A stretch of DNA of 26,332 nucleotides from NCBI GenBank assembly GCA_966250375.1, contig CBINHE010000057.1, forward strand, positions 1 to 26,332, given 5' to 3'. The translations under genes were made by a program, and so were the position numbers. Position 1 is the stretch's first letter. Each line of letters opens with the position of its first letter. Below, piece by piece: positions 1 to 7,893 of this stretch. A model generated the notes under the pieces. It ran no database searches and was not told where the DNA came from. It saw only the letters and a list, made by a program, of their open reading frames with translations. The DNA is from CAMLDH01 sp966250375. GTDB lineage: Bacteria; Pseudomonadota; Gammaproteobacteria; Burkholderiales; Burkholderiaceae_D.

Positions 1-97
1 TTGACAGGGAAAATTGCCGCTCAGTTCTGTCAGTTATCTCCTAAATACTCAGTAGGATAGGATCTAAATGCAACGGAAATGCATCAACCCGGCCACG

Positions 98-712
98 CTA
101 TGTCGAGGCAGGGACATCCGGTCGCGGTATCGGTATGAAACCGAAGCGTGCAGCGATCACGTTGTTCGCGAGGTGCTGCACCGGCACTTGCCGGCTCGCT
201 AGGTGCAGCGTGAGTTGGTGGTTGTCGTCGTCTTGCTGGGTCAGCCATGTGAGCAATTGCGCATCGCCGACCGGCTTGCCGCCGATGCGTAGGTTCGCAA
301 TACACTGCGCCAGATCCCGGTCGTCCACCATCGCGATTTTGCCATCGCCTTCCAGCACCAGTTGCCCGGTCTCGGTCATCCACGCATCGTCGATGATCAG
401 CAATGGTTCCCCGGTATGCAAAACGAATCCCTGTACAGGGTCGGTGTGGGCAATATAAGGCGTTGCTTCCAGCGTGACATATACCCGTTGCGGGCCGTTT
501 TGAAAGTACCAGAGTCCGCGATCATCGCTCATGTAATTGCGGTTGATGAAGCCCAATAGCGCAGAATGCGTAATCTTGTCGCCCGGCAGATGCAGTGCTT
601 GCGCCTGCTCGTCGCGCATGCGCCAAGCGCCGCGCGCATCCAGCGCCAGCCAGCCGTAGCAGTGCGGCACATTCGGCCATTTCGCCAGCGCCTGTTTGAC
701 AATTTCATCCAT
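98..712 (-). CDS. Conserved hypothetical protein, cytosolic
   Basis: This is a 204-residue soluble protein with no signal peptide or membrane segment. It begins MDEIVKQALAKWPNVP and contains a tryptophan- and tyrosine-rich stretch (RGLWYFQNGPQRVYV) at about residues 67-81. It resembles an uncharacterised Burkholderiales family usually annotated only by a DUF number, which I cannot assign safely, so no function is proposed. The codon at 712 is chosen because the conserved-looking sequence starts there. In-frame starts at 730 (ATG) and 733 (GTG) exist but lack a convincing ribosome binding site. The gene lies on the same strand as the yheT-like gene upstream of it, but a 158-bp foldback element separates the two. 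Confidence 0.75.
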   Translation of the reverse strand: MDEIVKQALAKWPNVPHCYGWLALDARGAWRMRDEQAQALHLPGDKITHSALLGFINRNYMSDDRGLWYFQNGPQRVYVTLEATPYIAHTDPVQGFVLHTGEPLLIIDDAWMTETGQLVLEGDGKIAMVDDRDLAQCIANLRIGGKPVGDAQLLTWLTQQDDDNHQLTLHLASRQVPVQHLANNVIAARFGFIPIPRPDVPAST

Positions 713-766
713 GGTTTGCAATTCCGGCATCACAAAATCAACACGGGGAGTATGTCACACGGATTC

Positions 767-924
767 ATACCAATCCTCACCCATAACGTGACAAATGAAA
801 TTGATGGATTTTTTCGGCTGGCAAGGCGAGAGGAGGCGCCATAGCGAGCTATGGCAACGACGAACAACGCCGCCAGACGGAAAAAGACGCGATTTCATGT
901 CACGTTATGGGTGAGGATTGGTAT
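767..924. repeat. Foldback element M1 with perfect 27-bp terminal inverted repeats
   Basis: The arms at 767-793 and 898-924 are perfect reverse complements over 27 bp, starting ATACCAATCC. The complementarity continues imperfectly inward on both sides. At the centre is a hairpin with arms GCCATAG (838-844) and CTATGGC (849-855) and loop CGAG. It is followed by the linker AACGACGAACAACGC (856-870). That linker recurs with 14 of 15 matches, inverted, in the element at 17012-17236. A 35-bp stretch (872-906) is identical to 12043-12077. No target duplication or ORF of its own is evident. It is probably a non-autonomous mobile palindromic element. Confidence 0.85.
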
Positions 925-939
925 CACAGATAGGGGAGG

Positions 940-1920
940 TCAATCCGGCGCGCCAGGCGAACTGTCGCCTTCCAGAAAGCGCACCATGCGCTGCGGCAGC
1001 CAGTTCAGGCTTCCCGGCAGCCGGCCAACCGCGAAGCCAACGTGGCCGCCTTGCGCCGGATAATCGAGCGTGACGCTGCGGGATGCGGTACGAGGCAGGT
1101 GCTGAACTGGAAGGAAAGGATCATTCCTCGCATTCAGCACCAATGTCGGCACCGTGATGTCGTTCAACACATGTTTGGCGCTGGCGCGATTCCAGTAATC
1201 CTCGGTGTTGCGGTATCCGTGCAAGGGCGCGGTGACGATGTTGTCGAACTCATACAGGCTGCGCACCTGCAGCATCTTGTCGCGGTCGAACAAGTTGGGG
1301 AATTGCTCGAGCTTGTGGATGCATTTCGGCTTCAGTGTTTGCAGGAATGCGTACGTATACATTCGGTTCATGCCGCGCGACAGTGCGGTGCCGCCGCCCG
1401 CCAGATCGAGCGGCGCGGATATCGCGCATGTGGCGTCCGCGATCTCGGCCTGGTGCTGCCATTCGCCCAGCCAGCGCAACAAGGCGTTGGCGCCGAGCGA
1501 CACGCCCGTCACATAGAATTTGCGCGCATTGCGCACTTTGCTGAGGACTGCGAGGCGCCGCACGATCCAGTCGATTTCCTGCGCATCGCCCGAATGATAA
1601 AAGCGCGGCGCGAGATTCGGTTCACCCGAGCATCCGCGGAAATGCGGCACGGCACCCGACCAGCCGAGAGCCGCGATGTACGCCATCAATGCGCGTGCAT
1701 AGTGGCTGTTGGACGATCCTTCCAAGCCGTGAAATAAAACGATGAACGGATGCCCAGGCTTGCCATCGACGAAATCAATGTCGACAAAATCGCTGTCCGG
1801 CGCATTCCAGCGTTCGCGGCGCAACGCGACCTGCGGCTTGGTAATGCAAGTCGCGGGAAAAATGGTTTGCAAATGGCCGCCAGGCAACCAGCGAGGAGCA
1901 GGGAAAGTCATGGAATCCAT
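940..1920 (-). CDS. yheT: YheT-type alpha/beta hydrolase
   Basis: This 326-residue alpha/beta-hydrolase belongs to the YheT/COG0429 group of predicted esterases. The N-terminal signature PRWLPGGHLQTI (residues 9-20) is typical of the group. An oxyanion-side HG motif lies at 64-65, followed by GLEGSS. The nucleophile elbow GVSLG is at 139-143 (Ser141). The other triad residues are Asp267 in ARNDPFLP and His293 in GGHVGFA. The length is normal. The physiological substrate is unknown across the family. An alternative start at 1911 would drop three residues; the codon at 1920 is only weakly supported by an AGGA a few bases upstream. It lies downstream of the SnoaL-like gene on the same strand. 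Confidence 0.9.
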   Translation of the reverse strand: MDSMTFPAPRWLPGGHLQTIFPATCITKPQVALRRERWNAPDSDFVDIDFVDGKPGHPFIVLFHGLEGSSNSHYARALMAYIAALGWSGAVPHFRGCSGEPNLAPRFYHSGDAQEIDWIVRRLAVLSKVRNARKFYVTGVSLGANALLRWLGEWQHQAEIADATCAISAPLDLAGGGTALSRGMNRMYTYAFLQTLKPKCIHKLEQFPNLFDRDKMLQVRSLYEFDNIVTAPLHGYRNTEDYWNRASAKHVLNDITVPTLVLNARNDPFLPVQHLPRTASRSVTLDYPAQGGHVGFAVGRLPGSLNWLPQRMVRFLEGDSSPGAPD

Positions 1921-2003
1921 ATTCCTACGTTACGCAAAAAACGAAATTGTGCGATGTCAAAATCAGGTTGTGAGCCAAGGCAGCTCCTTGCTGAGAGAGG
2001 CTC

Positions 2004-2435
2004 TTAGTGCAATGTTGCCATCCCGATTTTTTCGTGCGGGGCCGCGCCTGGCGCAACCGATGCGTGGTGTGTGGCGATGCGCCAGCCGTGTGGTGTTTTC
2101 AAGTACACATTGGTGGCGATGATATGGATCTCCTGCTGATCGCCACCGCCGCGTTTGACCTCTTCGACGACGTTATGAATCGTCACCATGAGATTTTGTG
2201 TCGCATGCAATTGCACCGCGCGAATAGGCACACCGCCCTGCTCGAAAATCGCCTCCCAGGATGCGCGAATCGATGCGTGGCCTACCAGACGCGGCGCCCC
2301 CGGATGGATGCATACGATTTCTTCGTCGTCCGCCCAGAGTGCCATCAGTGCATCAATATCGGCACGGCCGATCGCATCGTAAAAGGCCGCTTCGATGTCG
2401 TCGGCCGTTTCCGGTTGTTTGTGTGATTTACCCAT
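2004..2435 (-). CDS. SnoaL/NTF2-like protein (DUF4440-type)
   Basis: This 143-residue protein has the cone-shaped NTF2/SnoaL fold signature. An N-terminal helix region (ADDIEAAFYDAIGRADIDAL) is followed by a MALWADDEEIVCIHPGAPRLVGHASIRASW block, then beta strands ending in WRIATHHASVAPG. Such proteins can be small enzymes or ligand-binding folds, and the family gives no specific substrate. The start at 2435 is preferred over the in-frame codons at 2456 and 2537 because the fold begins just after it and an AAGGGA lies about 10 nt upstream. It is downstream of the zinc-finger gene on the same strand after a 178-bp gap in which I recognise no gene. Confidence 0.8.
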   Translation of the reverse strand: MGKSHKQPETADDIEAAFYDAIGRADIDALMALWADDEEIVCIHPGAPRLVGHASIRASWEAIFEQGGVPIRAVQLHATQNLMVTIHNVVEEVKRGGGDQQEIHIIATNVYLKTPHGWRIATHHASVAPGAAPHEKIGMATLH

Positions 2436-2613
2436 GAAGGACAGGTCCCTTGCCATGCATTCCGGTGCCCGATACAGCACCGAGCAAGGCTGGAAAAATG
2501 AAGATGTCGGTAGCCGGTTTGCTGACCGGCACCGCAAACAGGTGTGGTAAAACCGATCCGTGGCCCTGTTCCAATATACGATTGTGGGCCGCTGGAAGCA
2601 GCAATGGCATGCG

Positions 2614-2814
2614 TCAATGACCTTTGACTACCGTACCCGGCTTGAGGCGATACACCGTGCTGCAGTAAGGGCATTTTGCTTCGTGGTTGTGCGCGACATC
2701 CAGGAACACGCGCGGGTGCGAGGACCAGATCGGCATTGCCGGGTTGGGGCAATAAGCCGGCAAATCCTTGCCATCAAGTTCGACCGCACCAGTCGCATTT
2801 TTTACTTCACTCAT
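2614..2814 (-). CDS. Small zinc-finger protein (zf-CHCC family)
   Basis: This is a 66-residue protein. Likely zinc ligands are Cys22 (YCPNP), His33 (SSHPRVFLD), and Cys48 and Cys51 (CPYC), the C-H-C-C pattern of the zf-CHCC family (related to the mitochondrial complex I NDUFS6 zinc domain). Bacterial members commonly sit beside ilvE in Burkholderiales. The start at 2814 is preferred over 2850 because a GGAG lies 8 nt upstream, and because the longer frame would overlap the end of ilvE. It lies 17 nt downstream of ilvE and is very likely co-transcribed with it. The role is unknown; a structural or assembly function is only a guess. Confidence 0.85.
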   Translation of the reverse strand: MSEVKNATGAVELDGKDLPAYCPNPAMPIWSSHPRVFLDVAHNHEAKCPYCSTVYRLKPGTVVKGH

Positions 2815-2831
2815 CAAATTCTCCGTATGTC

Positions 2832-3752
2832 TTAAACCAGGGTTAACCAATGCTGATATTGCGGCACTTTGCCCGCGACCACATCGAAGAACAGCGATTG
2901 CAGTTTTTCGGTGATCGGGCCGCGCTTGCCTGCGCCTATCTGGCGATTATCGAGTTCGCGGATCGGCGTGATTTCAGCGGCGGTGCCGGTGAAGAACGCC
3001 TCGTCGCAGCAATACATTTCGTCACGGGTGATGCGCTTCTCGATTATCTTGATGCCCATGTCGCGCGCCATCGTCAATACTGTGTCGCGCGTGATGCCGT
3101 CGAGACAAGATGCCAGATCCGGCGTATAGATTTTGCCGTCCTTGACGATGAACACGTTTTCGCCGGCGCCTTCGGAAACGTAGCCTTCGGTATCCAGCAA
3201 CAATGCTTCGTCGTAGCCATCGGTCAGCGCTTCCTGATTTGCCAGGATCGAGTTGATGTAATAACCGCAGGCTTTGGCGCGCACCAGCGATACGTTGACG
3301 TGATGCCGGGTGAACGACGATGTTTTTACGCGTATCCCTTTCGCCAAGCCGTCTTCGCCCAGATAGGTGCCCCATGGCCACGCAGCGATCGCGACGTGAA
3401 TCGTGTTGCCCTTGGCGGAGATGCCTAGTTTCTCGGAGCCGATCCACACCAGCGGACGCAGGTAGCACGATTCCAGTTTGTTTTCGCGTACCACTTGGCG
3501 TTGCGCTTCCATCACCGTTTCGAGATCGAACGGGATAGCCAGCTGGAAAATCTTGGCCGAATTGAACAGGCGCTGTGTATGTTCCTTCAAGCGGAAGATC
3601 GCGGTGCCCTTTGGCGTCTTGTAAGCGCGCACGCCTTCGAAAACGCCCATGCCATAGTGCAGTGTGTGGGTCAGAACATGAATGGTGGCGTCGCGCCAGT
3701 CGATCAGTTTGCCGTCTTTCCAGATTTTTCCGTCGCGGTCGGACATGGACAT
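2832..3752 (-). CDS. ilvE: Branched-chain amino acid aminotransferase
   Basis: This 306-residue class IV PLP-dependent aminotransferase transfers the amino group between glutamate and the 2-keto acids of valine, leucine and isoleucine in the cytosol. Visible features are the N-terminal block HTLHYGMGVFEGVRAY (residues 30-44), the PLP Lys160 in SLVRAKACGYYINS, and the substrate/cofactor block EGYVSEGAGENVFIV. A late TGTAAEITPI loop is also present. The length matches the E. coli IlvE type. GGGAGA lies about 7 nt before the ATG at 3752. It is the first gene of a minus-strand unit with the zinc-finger gene and diverges from pgk across a 261-bp gap. Confidence 0.95.
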   Translation of the reverse strand: MSMSDRDGKIWKDGKLIDWRDATIHVLTHTLHYGMGVFEGVRAYKTPKGTAIFRLKEHTQRLFNSAKIFQLAIPFDLETVMEAQRQVVRENKLESCYLRPLVWIGSEKLGISAKGNTIHVAIAAWPWGTYLGEDGLAKGIRVKTSSFTRHHVNVSLVRAKACGYYINSILANQEALTDGYDEALLLDTEGYVSEGAGENVFIVKDGKIYTPDLASCLDGITRDTVLTMARDMGIKIIEKRITRDEMYCCDEAFFTGTAAEITPIRELDNRQIGAGKRGPITEKLQSLFFDVVAGKVPQYQHWLTLV

Positions 3753-3901
3753 GTCAAAGTCTCCCAGAACTGTTGCAAAACCACGATTTTAACGTGGTTC
3801 AGACGAGCTGGAATATTCATCAGTGGAATACTGCTGTGACCTGATTCTCAATTTGGTTGTCGCAAAGTCAATCGTTTTGCGGGAGTCCGCGGATAGTTGT
3901 T

Positions 3902-3924
3902 GTTCCCGTCTACTTTGCGGGAAC
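3902..3924. other. Short inverted repeat in the ilvE-pgk gap
   Basis: GTTCCCG (3902-3908) and CGGGAAC (3918-3924) can pair around a 9-nt loop. There is no T-run on either side, so it is not a typical terminator. It lies about 90 bp upstream of the pgk start and could be an operator-like dyad; nothing more can be said from sequence. Confidence 0.35.
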
Positions 3925-3969
3925 GACAGATACATGTTTGGCATCCCTCCTTCTTTGCAAGCGCTGCGG

Positions 3970-3975
3970 TAAAAT
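3970..3975 (+). promoter_or_regulatory. Candidate -10 element for pgk
   Basis: TAAAAT lies 38 bp upstream of the pgk ATG and is followed by AGCGG. No convincing -35 is found at the expected distance, so this is a weak call. The same TAAAATA-(A/G)CGG pattern occurs directly upstream of tcdA (18496-18506). Confidence 0.35.
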
Positions 3976-4013
3976 AGCGGCTTTTCATCAATCGCAACCG
4001 ACACTGGCCGCCC

Positions 4014-5207
4014 ATGCAATTCAATCGACTGAGTGACTTGATTGCCCGCAATCAACTTCAAGGCAAGCGCGTATTCATCCGCGCCGATCTCAACGTCCCG
4101 CAGGACGACGCAGGTAATATCACCGAAGACACCCGGATCCGCGCGTCGGTGCCGGCAATCCAGCAAGCGCTGGAAGCGGGTGCGGCGGTCATGGTCACAT
4201 CGCATCTGGGCCGTCCGACCGAAGGCGAATTCAAGCCGGAAGATTCTCTGGCGCCGATTGCAAAACGCCTGTCCGACTTGCTCGGCAAGCCAGTCGAATT
4301 GAAGCAGAACTGGGTCGATGGCGTCGATGTCGTGCCGGGCCAGGTCGTGCTGCTGGAAAATTGCCGCGTTAATAAAGGCGAGAAAAAGAACAGCGACGAA
4401 CTGGCGCAGAAAATGGCAAAGTTGTGCGACGTGTATGTGAATGATGCATTCGGCACGTCGCATCGAGCGGAAGCAACTACGCACGGCATCGCCAAATTTG
4501 CGCCGATCGCCTGCGCTGGTCCCTTGCTGGCGGCGGAACTCGACGCCCTCGGCAAGGCACTGGGCCAACCGGCGCGTCCGCTGGTGGCCATCGTCGCCGG
4601 CTCGAAAGTATCGACCAAGCTCACGATCCTGAAAACGCTGGCGGATAAGGTCGATAACCTGATCGTCGGCGGCGGCATTGCCAATACCTTCATGCTGGCT
4701 GCCGGCTTGAAAATCGGCAAGTCGCTGGCCGAAGCCGATCTGCTTGATGATGCAAAAACCATCATCGACATGATGGCCAAGCGTGGTGCATCGGTACCGA
4801 TTCCGGTCGATGTGGTTTGCGCGAAAGAGTTTTCCGCAACCGCTGCGGCGACCGTCAAGGATGTGAAGGATGTCGCGGACGACGACATGATTCTCGATAT
4901 CGGCCCGAAGACGGCGGCGATGCTGGCGCAGCAAATCGCGCAGGCGGGCACGGTGGTGTGGAACGGCCCGGTCGGCGTGTTTGAGTTCGACCAATTTGGC
5001 GAAGGCACCAAAACACTGGCGCTGGCGATCGCCGATTCCAAGGCCTTTTCGATTGCCGGTGGCGGTGACACACTGGCGGCAATTGCCAAGTACAACATTG
5101 CCGACAAAGTCGGTTATATCTCGACCGGCGGCGGTGCATTCCTGGAATTTTTGGAAGGCAAAACGCTGCCGGCTGTGGCCGTGTTGCAGGAACGTGCAAA
5201 CGGCTAA
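4014..5207 (+). CDS. pgk: Phosphoglycerate kinase
   Basis: This 397-residue enzyme transfers phosphate from 1,3-bisphosphoglycerate to ADP in glycolysis, and works in reverse in gluconeogenesis. The N-domain substrate-binding motif RADLNVPQ is at residues 23-30, the basic patch SHLGRPT at 63-69 and a further substrate Arg at 41. The hinge and nucleotide region follows with IVGGGIANTFMLAAG, WNGPVGVFE and the glycine-rich AGGGDTLAAI loop near the C-terminus. The length is normal. It is the first gene of a plus-strand glycolytic cluster with pyk and fba. A large antisense frame on the opposite strand is a codon shadow. Confidence 0.97.
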   Translation: MQFNRLSDLIARNQLQGKRVFIRADLNVPQDDAGNITEDTRIRASVPAIQQALEAGAAVMVTSHLGRPTEGEFKPEDSLAPIAKRLSDLLGKPVELKQNWVDGVDVVPGQVVLLENCRVNKGEKKNSDELAQKMAKLCDVYVNDAFGTSHRAEATTHGIAKFAPIACAGPLLAAELDALGKALGQPARPLVAIVAGSKVSTKLTILKTLADKVDNLIVGGGIANTFMLAAGLKIGKSLAEADLLDDAKTIIDMMAKRGASVPIPVDVVCAKEFSATAAATVKDVKDVADDDMILDIGPKTAAMLAQQIAQAGTVVWNGPVGVFEFDQFGEGTKTLALAIADSKAFSIAGGGDTLAAIAKYNIADKVGYISTGGGAFLEFLEGKTLPAVAVLQERANG

Positions 5208-5216
5208 AAAGCTGTT

Positions 5217-5254
5217 GCCGCGTTCAGAGGGCAAACTGCCCGTGCGAACGCGGC
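5217..5254 (+). other. Two-tier stem-loop in the pgk-pyk intergenic spacer
   Basis: GCCGCGTTC (5217-5225) pairs perfectly with GAACGCGGC (5246-5254). Inside it a second stem, GGGCA (5229-5233) with TGCCC (5237-5241), closes a 3-nt loop. No U-run follows, so it is not a canonical intrinsic terminator. It begins 9 nt after the pgk stop and ends 33 nt before the pyk start, so it may act as a processing or 3'-stabilising structure separating pgk and pyk messages. Confidence 0.6.
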
Positions 5255-5287
5255 GCCATCCTTTGTAATTCGTTGTCAGGAATTGTT

Positions 5288-6721
5288 ATGCGTCGCGCTA
5301 CTAAAATCGTTGCCACCATCGGACCCGCATCCAGCGATCTCGATACGTTGACTCGCATGATCCTCGCCGGCGTGGATGTGGTGCGATTGAACTTCTCGCA
5401 CGGCAAGGCGCAAGACCATATCGACCGCGCCAGTCTGGTGCGCCAGGCGGCCGCCAATTGCGGACGCGAAGTCGCGATCATGGCTGATTTGCAGGGTCCG
5501 AAAATCCGCGTCGGCAATTTCGAAAACGGCAAGATTTATCTGGAAAACGGCAACAAATTCATCCTCGATGCGGCGTGCGAGCTGGGCCACGAGGGACGCG
5601 TCGGTCTCGGCTACAAGGAATTGCCGCGCGATTTGAACCCGGCCGATGTGCTGCTGTTGAATGACGGCTTGATCGTGCTGGTGGTCGATCGCGTGATCGG
5701 CAGTGAGATCCACACCACCGTCAGGATCGGTGGCGAACTGTCGAATAACAAGGGTATCAATCGCCAAGGCGGCGGCTTGTCAGCACCAGCCTTGACCGCG
5801 AAAGACATGGAAGACATCAAGACCGCGATGAGTTTTCAGGCTGACTACATTGCAGTGTCGTTTCCAAAAAATGCAACCGACATGATCATGGCGCGGCAAC
5901 TGGCAAATATCGCCGGCGAAGCGTTCGCGCACAAGCCGCAAATGATCGCGAAGATCGAGCGCGCGGAAGCGATCCCGGTATTGCAGGAAATTCTCAATGC
6001 ATCCGACGGCATCATGGTCGCGCGCGGCGACTTGGCGGTGGAAGTCGGCAATGCCGCGGTGCCGGCACTGCAAAAGCGCATGATCAGGATGGCACGTGCC
6101 TCCAACAAGCTGGCGATCACCGCGACACAAATGATGGAATCGATGATCGTCAATGCAGTACCGACGCGCGCCGAAGTGTCGGATGTGGCCAACGCGGTGC
6201 TGGACGGGACGGATGCGGTGATGACATCGGCCGAAACTGCTTCCGGCAAGTATCCGGTCGAGACCATTGAAGCGATGGGGGCGATTTGCCTGGAAGCGGA
6301 AAAATCGGAAGATTATCGGCTGGATGCAGATTTCCTGAACGTGGTGTTTACACGCATCGATCAATCGATTGCGTATGGTGCATTATTTACGGCTTACCAT
6401 TTGCGGGTCAAAGCGATTGCTGCGCTGACCGAGTCCGGTTCGACTCCGTTGTGGATGAGCCGTCACAACATTGATATACCGATTTTTGCGCTTACGCACA
6501 GTGTCGCGACGCAACGCAAGGCATCGCTGTTCCGCAACGTCAGCACGCTGGAACTGGTGCAGTCGACCGACCGCGAAGCAGTGCTGAAAGCCGCGCAAGA
6601 TTTGCTGCTGGCCAAAGGCGTGGTACAGAAAGGTGACATGATTGTTGTTACTTGGGGTGAACCCATGGGACAAGTGGGCGGCACCAATGCGCTCAAGATC
6701 ATGAAGATCGGCGAGTATTGA
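5288..6721 (+). CDS. pyk: Pyruvate kinase
   Basis: This 477-residue enzyme converts phosphoenolpyruvate and ADP to pyruvate and ATP. It begins RRATKIVATIGPASS. The K+/phosphate site LNFSHG is at about residues 34-39, and the B-domain follows residue 71 (PKIRVGNF). The active-site block MIAKIERAEA places the catalytic Lys at 222 and a metal-binding Glu at 224. GIMVARGDLAVE (241-252) and the signature ATQMMESMI follow. The length is that of PykA-type enzymes. The ATG at 5288 has an AGGA 6 nt upstream; the in-frame TTG at 5273 is less likely. Confidence 0.96.
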   Translation: MRRATKIVATIGPASSDLDTLTRMILAGVDVVRLNFSHGKAQDHIDRASLVRQAAANCGREVAIMADLQGPKIRVGNFENGKIYLENGNKFILDAACELGHEGRVGLGYKELPRDLNPADVLLLNDGLIVLVVDRVIGSEIHTTVRIGGELSNNKGINRQGGGLSAPALTAKDMEDIKTAMSFQADYIAVSFPKNATDMIMARQLANIAGEAFAHKPQMIAKIERAEAIPVLQEILNASDGIMVARGDLAVEVGNAAVPALQKRMIRMARASNKLAITATQMMESMIVNAVPTRAEVSDVANAVLDGTDAVMTSAETASGKYPVETIEAMGAICLEAEKSEDYRLDADFLNVVFTRIDQSIAYGALFTAYHLRVKAIAALTESGSTPLWMSRHNIDIPIFALTHSVATQRKASLFRNVSTLELVQSTDREAVLKAAQDLLLAKGVVQKGDMIVVTWGEPMGQVGGTNALKIMKIGEY

Positions 6722-6746
6722 ATTTTTATTGTTTTGGAGAATCACC

Positions 6747-7811
6747 ATGGCTCTCGTATCTATGCGTCAATTGCTGGACCACGCTGCGGAAAACGGCTAC
6801 GGTTTGCCGGCGTTCAACGTCAATAACCTTGAACAAGTTACTGCGATCATGCAAGCGGCCGATGAAGTCGGTGCGCCCGTTATCATGCAAGCATCGGCAG
6901 GTGCCCGCAAATATGCAGGCGAAGCTTTTCTGCGCCATTTGATTTCAGCGGCGGTCGAAGCATATCCGCACATCCCTGTCGTCATGCATCAGGATCACGG
7001 CCAATCGCCGGCAGTCTGCATGGCCGCGATCAAATCCGGTTTCACATCGGTGATGATGGATGGCTCGCTTAATGAAGACGGCAAGTCGGTTGCCAGCTAT
7101 GAATATAATGTCGAGGTATCGCGCAAAGTCGTCGAACTTTCGCACTATATCGGCGTGACGGTGGAAGCGGAACTGGGCGTGCTCGGGTCGCTCGAAACCA
7201 TGAAGGGTGACAAGGAAGACGGGCACGGCGCGGACGGCACGATGACGCGCGAACAGTTGCTGACCGATGTCACGCAAGCGGCGGATTTTGTAAAACGGAC
7301 GCAGTGCGACGCCTTGGCGATCGCGATCGGCACTTCGCACGGCGCATACAAGTTTTCGCGCAAGCCGACCGGCGACATTCTCGCCATCGACCGCATCAAG
7401 GAAATCCATGCGCGCATTCCGAATACGCATCTGGTGATGCACGGTTCTTCATCGGTGCCGCAGGAATTGCTGGCCGAAATTCGTGAATTCGGCGGCGACA
7501 TGAAAGAGACCTATGGCGTGCCGGTCGAGGAAATCCAGGAAGGTATCAAGCACGGCGTACGCAAGATCAATATCGACACCGACATCCGCCTCGCGATGAC
7601 CGGCGCGATTCGTCGCTACTTATTCGAGAATCCCTCCAAATTCGATCCGCGTGACTACCTGAAGCCGGCGCGTGAAGCGGCCCAACTGGTGTGCAAGGCG
7701 CGTTTCCTGTCGTTCGGCTGCGAAGGCCAAGCGGCGAAGATCAAGGCGATTCCGCTGGAAAAAATGGCTGAAAAGTACAAAAAAGGCGAATTGGCCCAGG
7801 TCGTGCAGTAA
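6747..7811 (+). CDS. fba: Class II fructose-bisphosphate aldolase
   Basis: This 354-residue zinc aldolase cleaves fructose 1,6-bisphosphate to dihydroxyacetone phosphate and glyceraldehyde 3-phosphate. The zinc/catalytic motif MHQDHG is at residues 80-85 (His81, Asp83, His84). The class II signature MMDGSLNEDGKSVASY (103-118), the LGVLGS block and the late GSSSVPQE and KINIDTDIRLA phosphate-binding segments are all present. The length fits the class IIA/Calvin subtype (FbaA/CbbA type). GGAGA lies 6 nt before the ATG. It follows pyk by 25 nt, so the two are probably co-transcribed. An intrinsic terminator follows. Confidence 0.96.
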   Translation: MALVSMRQLLDHAAENGYGLPAFNVNNLEQVTAIMQAADEVGAPVIMQASAGARKYAGEAFLRHLISAAVEAYPHIPVVMHQDHGQSPAVCMAAIKSGFTSVMMDGSLNEDGKSVASYEYNVEVSRKVVELSHYIGVTVEAELGVLGSLETMKGDKEDGHGADGTMTREQLLTDVTQAADFVKRTQCDALAIAIGTSHGAYKFSRKPTGDILAIDRIKEIHARIPNTHLVMHGSSSVPQELLAEIREFGGDMKETYGVPVEEIQEGIKHGVRKINIDTDIRLAMTGAIRRYLFENPSKFDPRDYLKPAREAAQLVCKARFLSFGCEGQAAKIKAIPLEKMAEKYKKGELAQVVQ

Positions 7812-7840
7812 AATTACGTCATAGAAATAGATATGAAGCC

Positions 7841-7883
7841 CCGACCGGCGGCGTGTTACGGCACCTGCCGGTTTGGCTTTTTT
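7841..7883 (+). terminator. Intrinsic terminator between fba and purC
   Basis: The left arm CCGACCGGC (7841-7849) pairs with GCCGGTTTGG (7867-7876), with a G-U pair and one bulged T. A run of six T follows at 7878-7883. It fits a Rho-independent terminator for the glycolytic transcript. Only 10 nt separate its last T from the purC ATG, and these hold the purC ribosome binding site, so a purC promoter cannot lie wholly downstream of it. Confidence 0.75.
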
Positions 7884-7893
7884 GGGAAAGATT

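Noticed and set aside
2436..2613. Small minus-strand ORFs between the zinc-finger and SnoaL-like genes
   Set aside because: Translations have no recognisable domain and no supporting ribosome binding site; treated as spacer.
3789..5234. 481-codon minus-strand open frame opposite pgk (and 4058-5107 in another frame)
   Set aside because: pgk is unmistakable on the plus strand. The antisense translations are low-complexity and match no family; they reflect codon bias.
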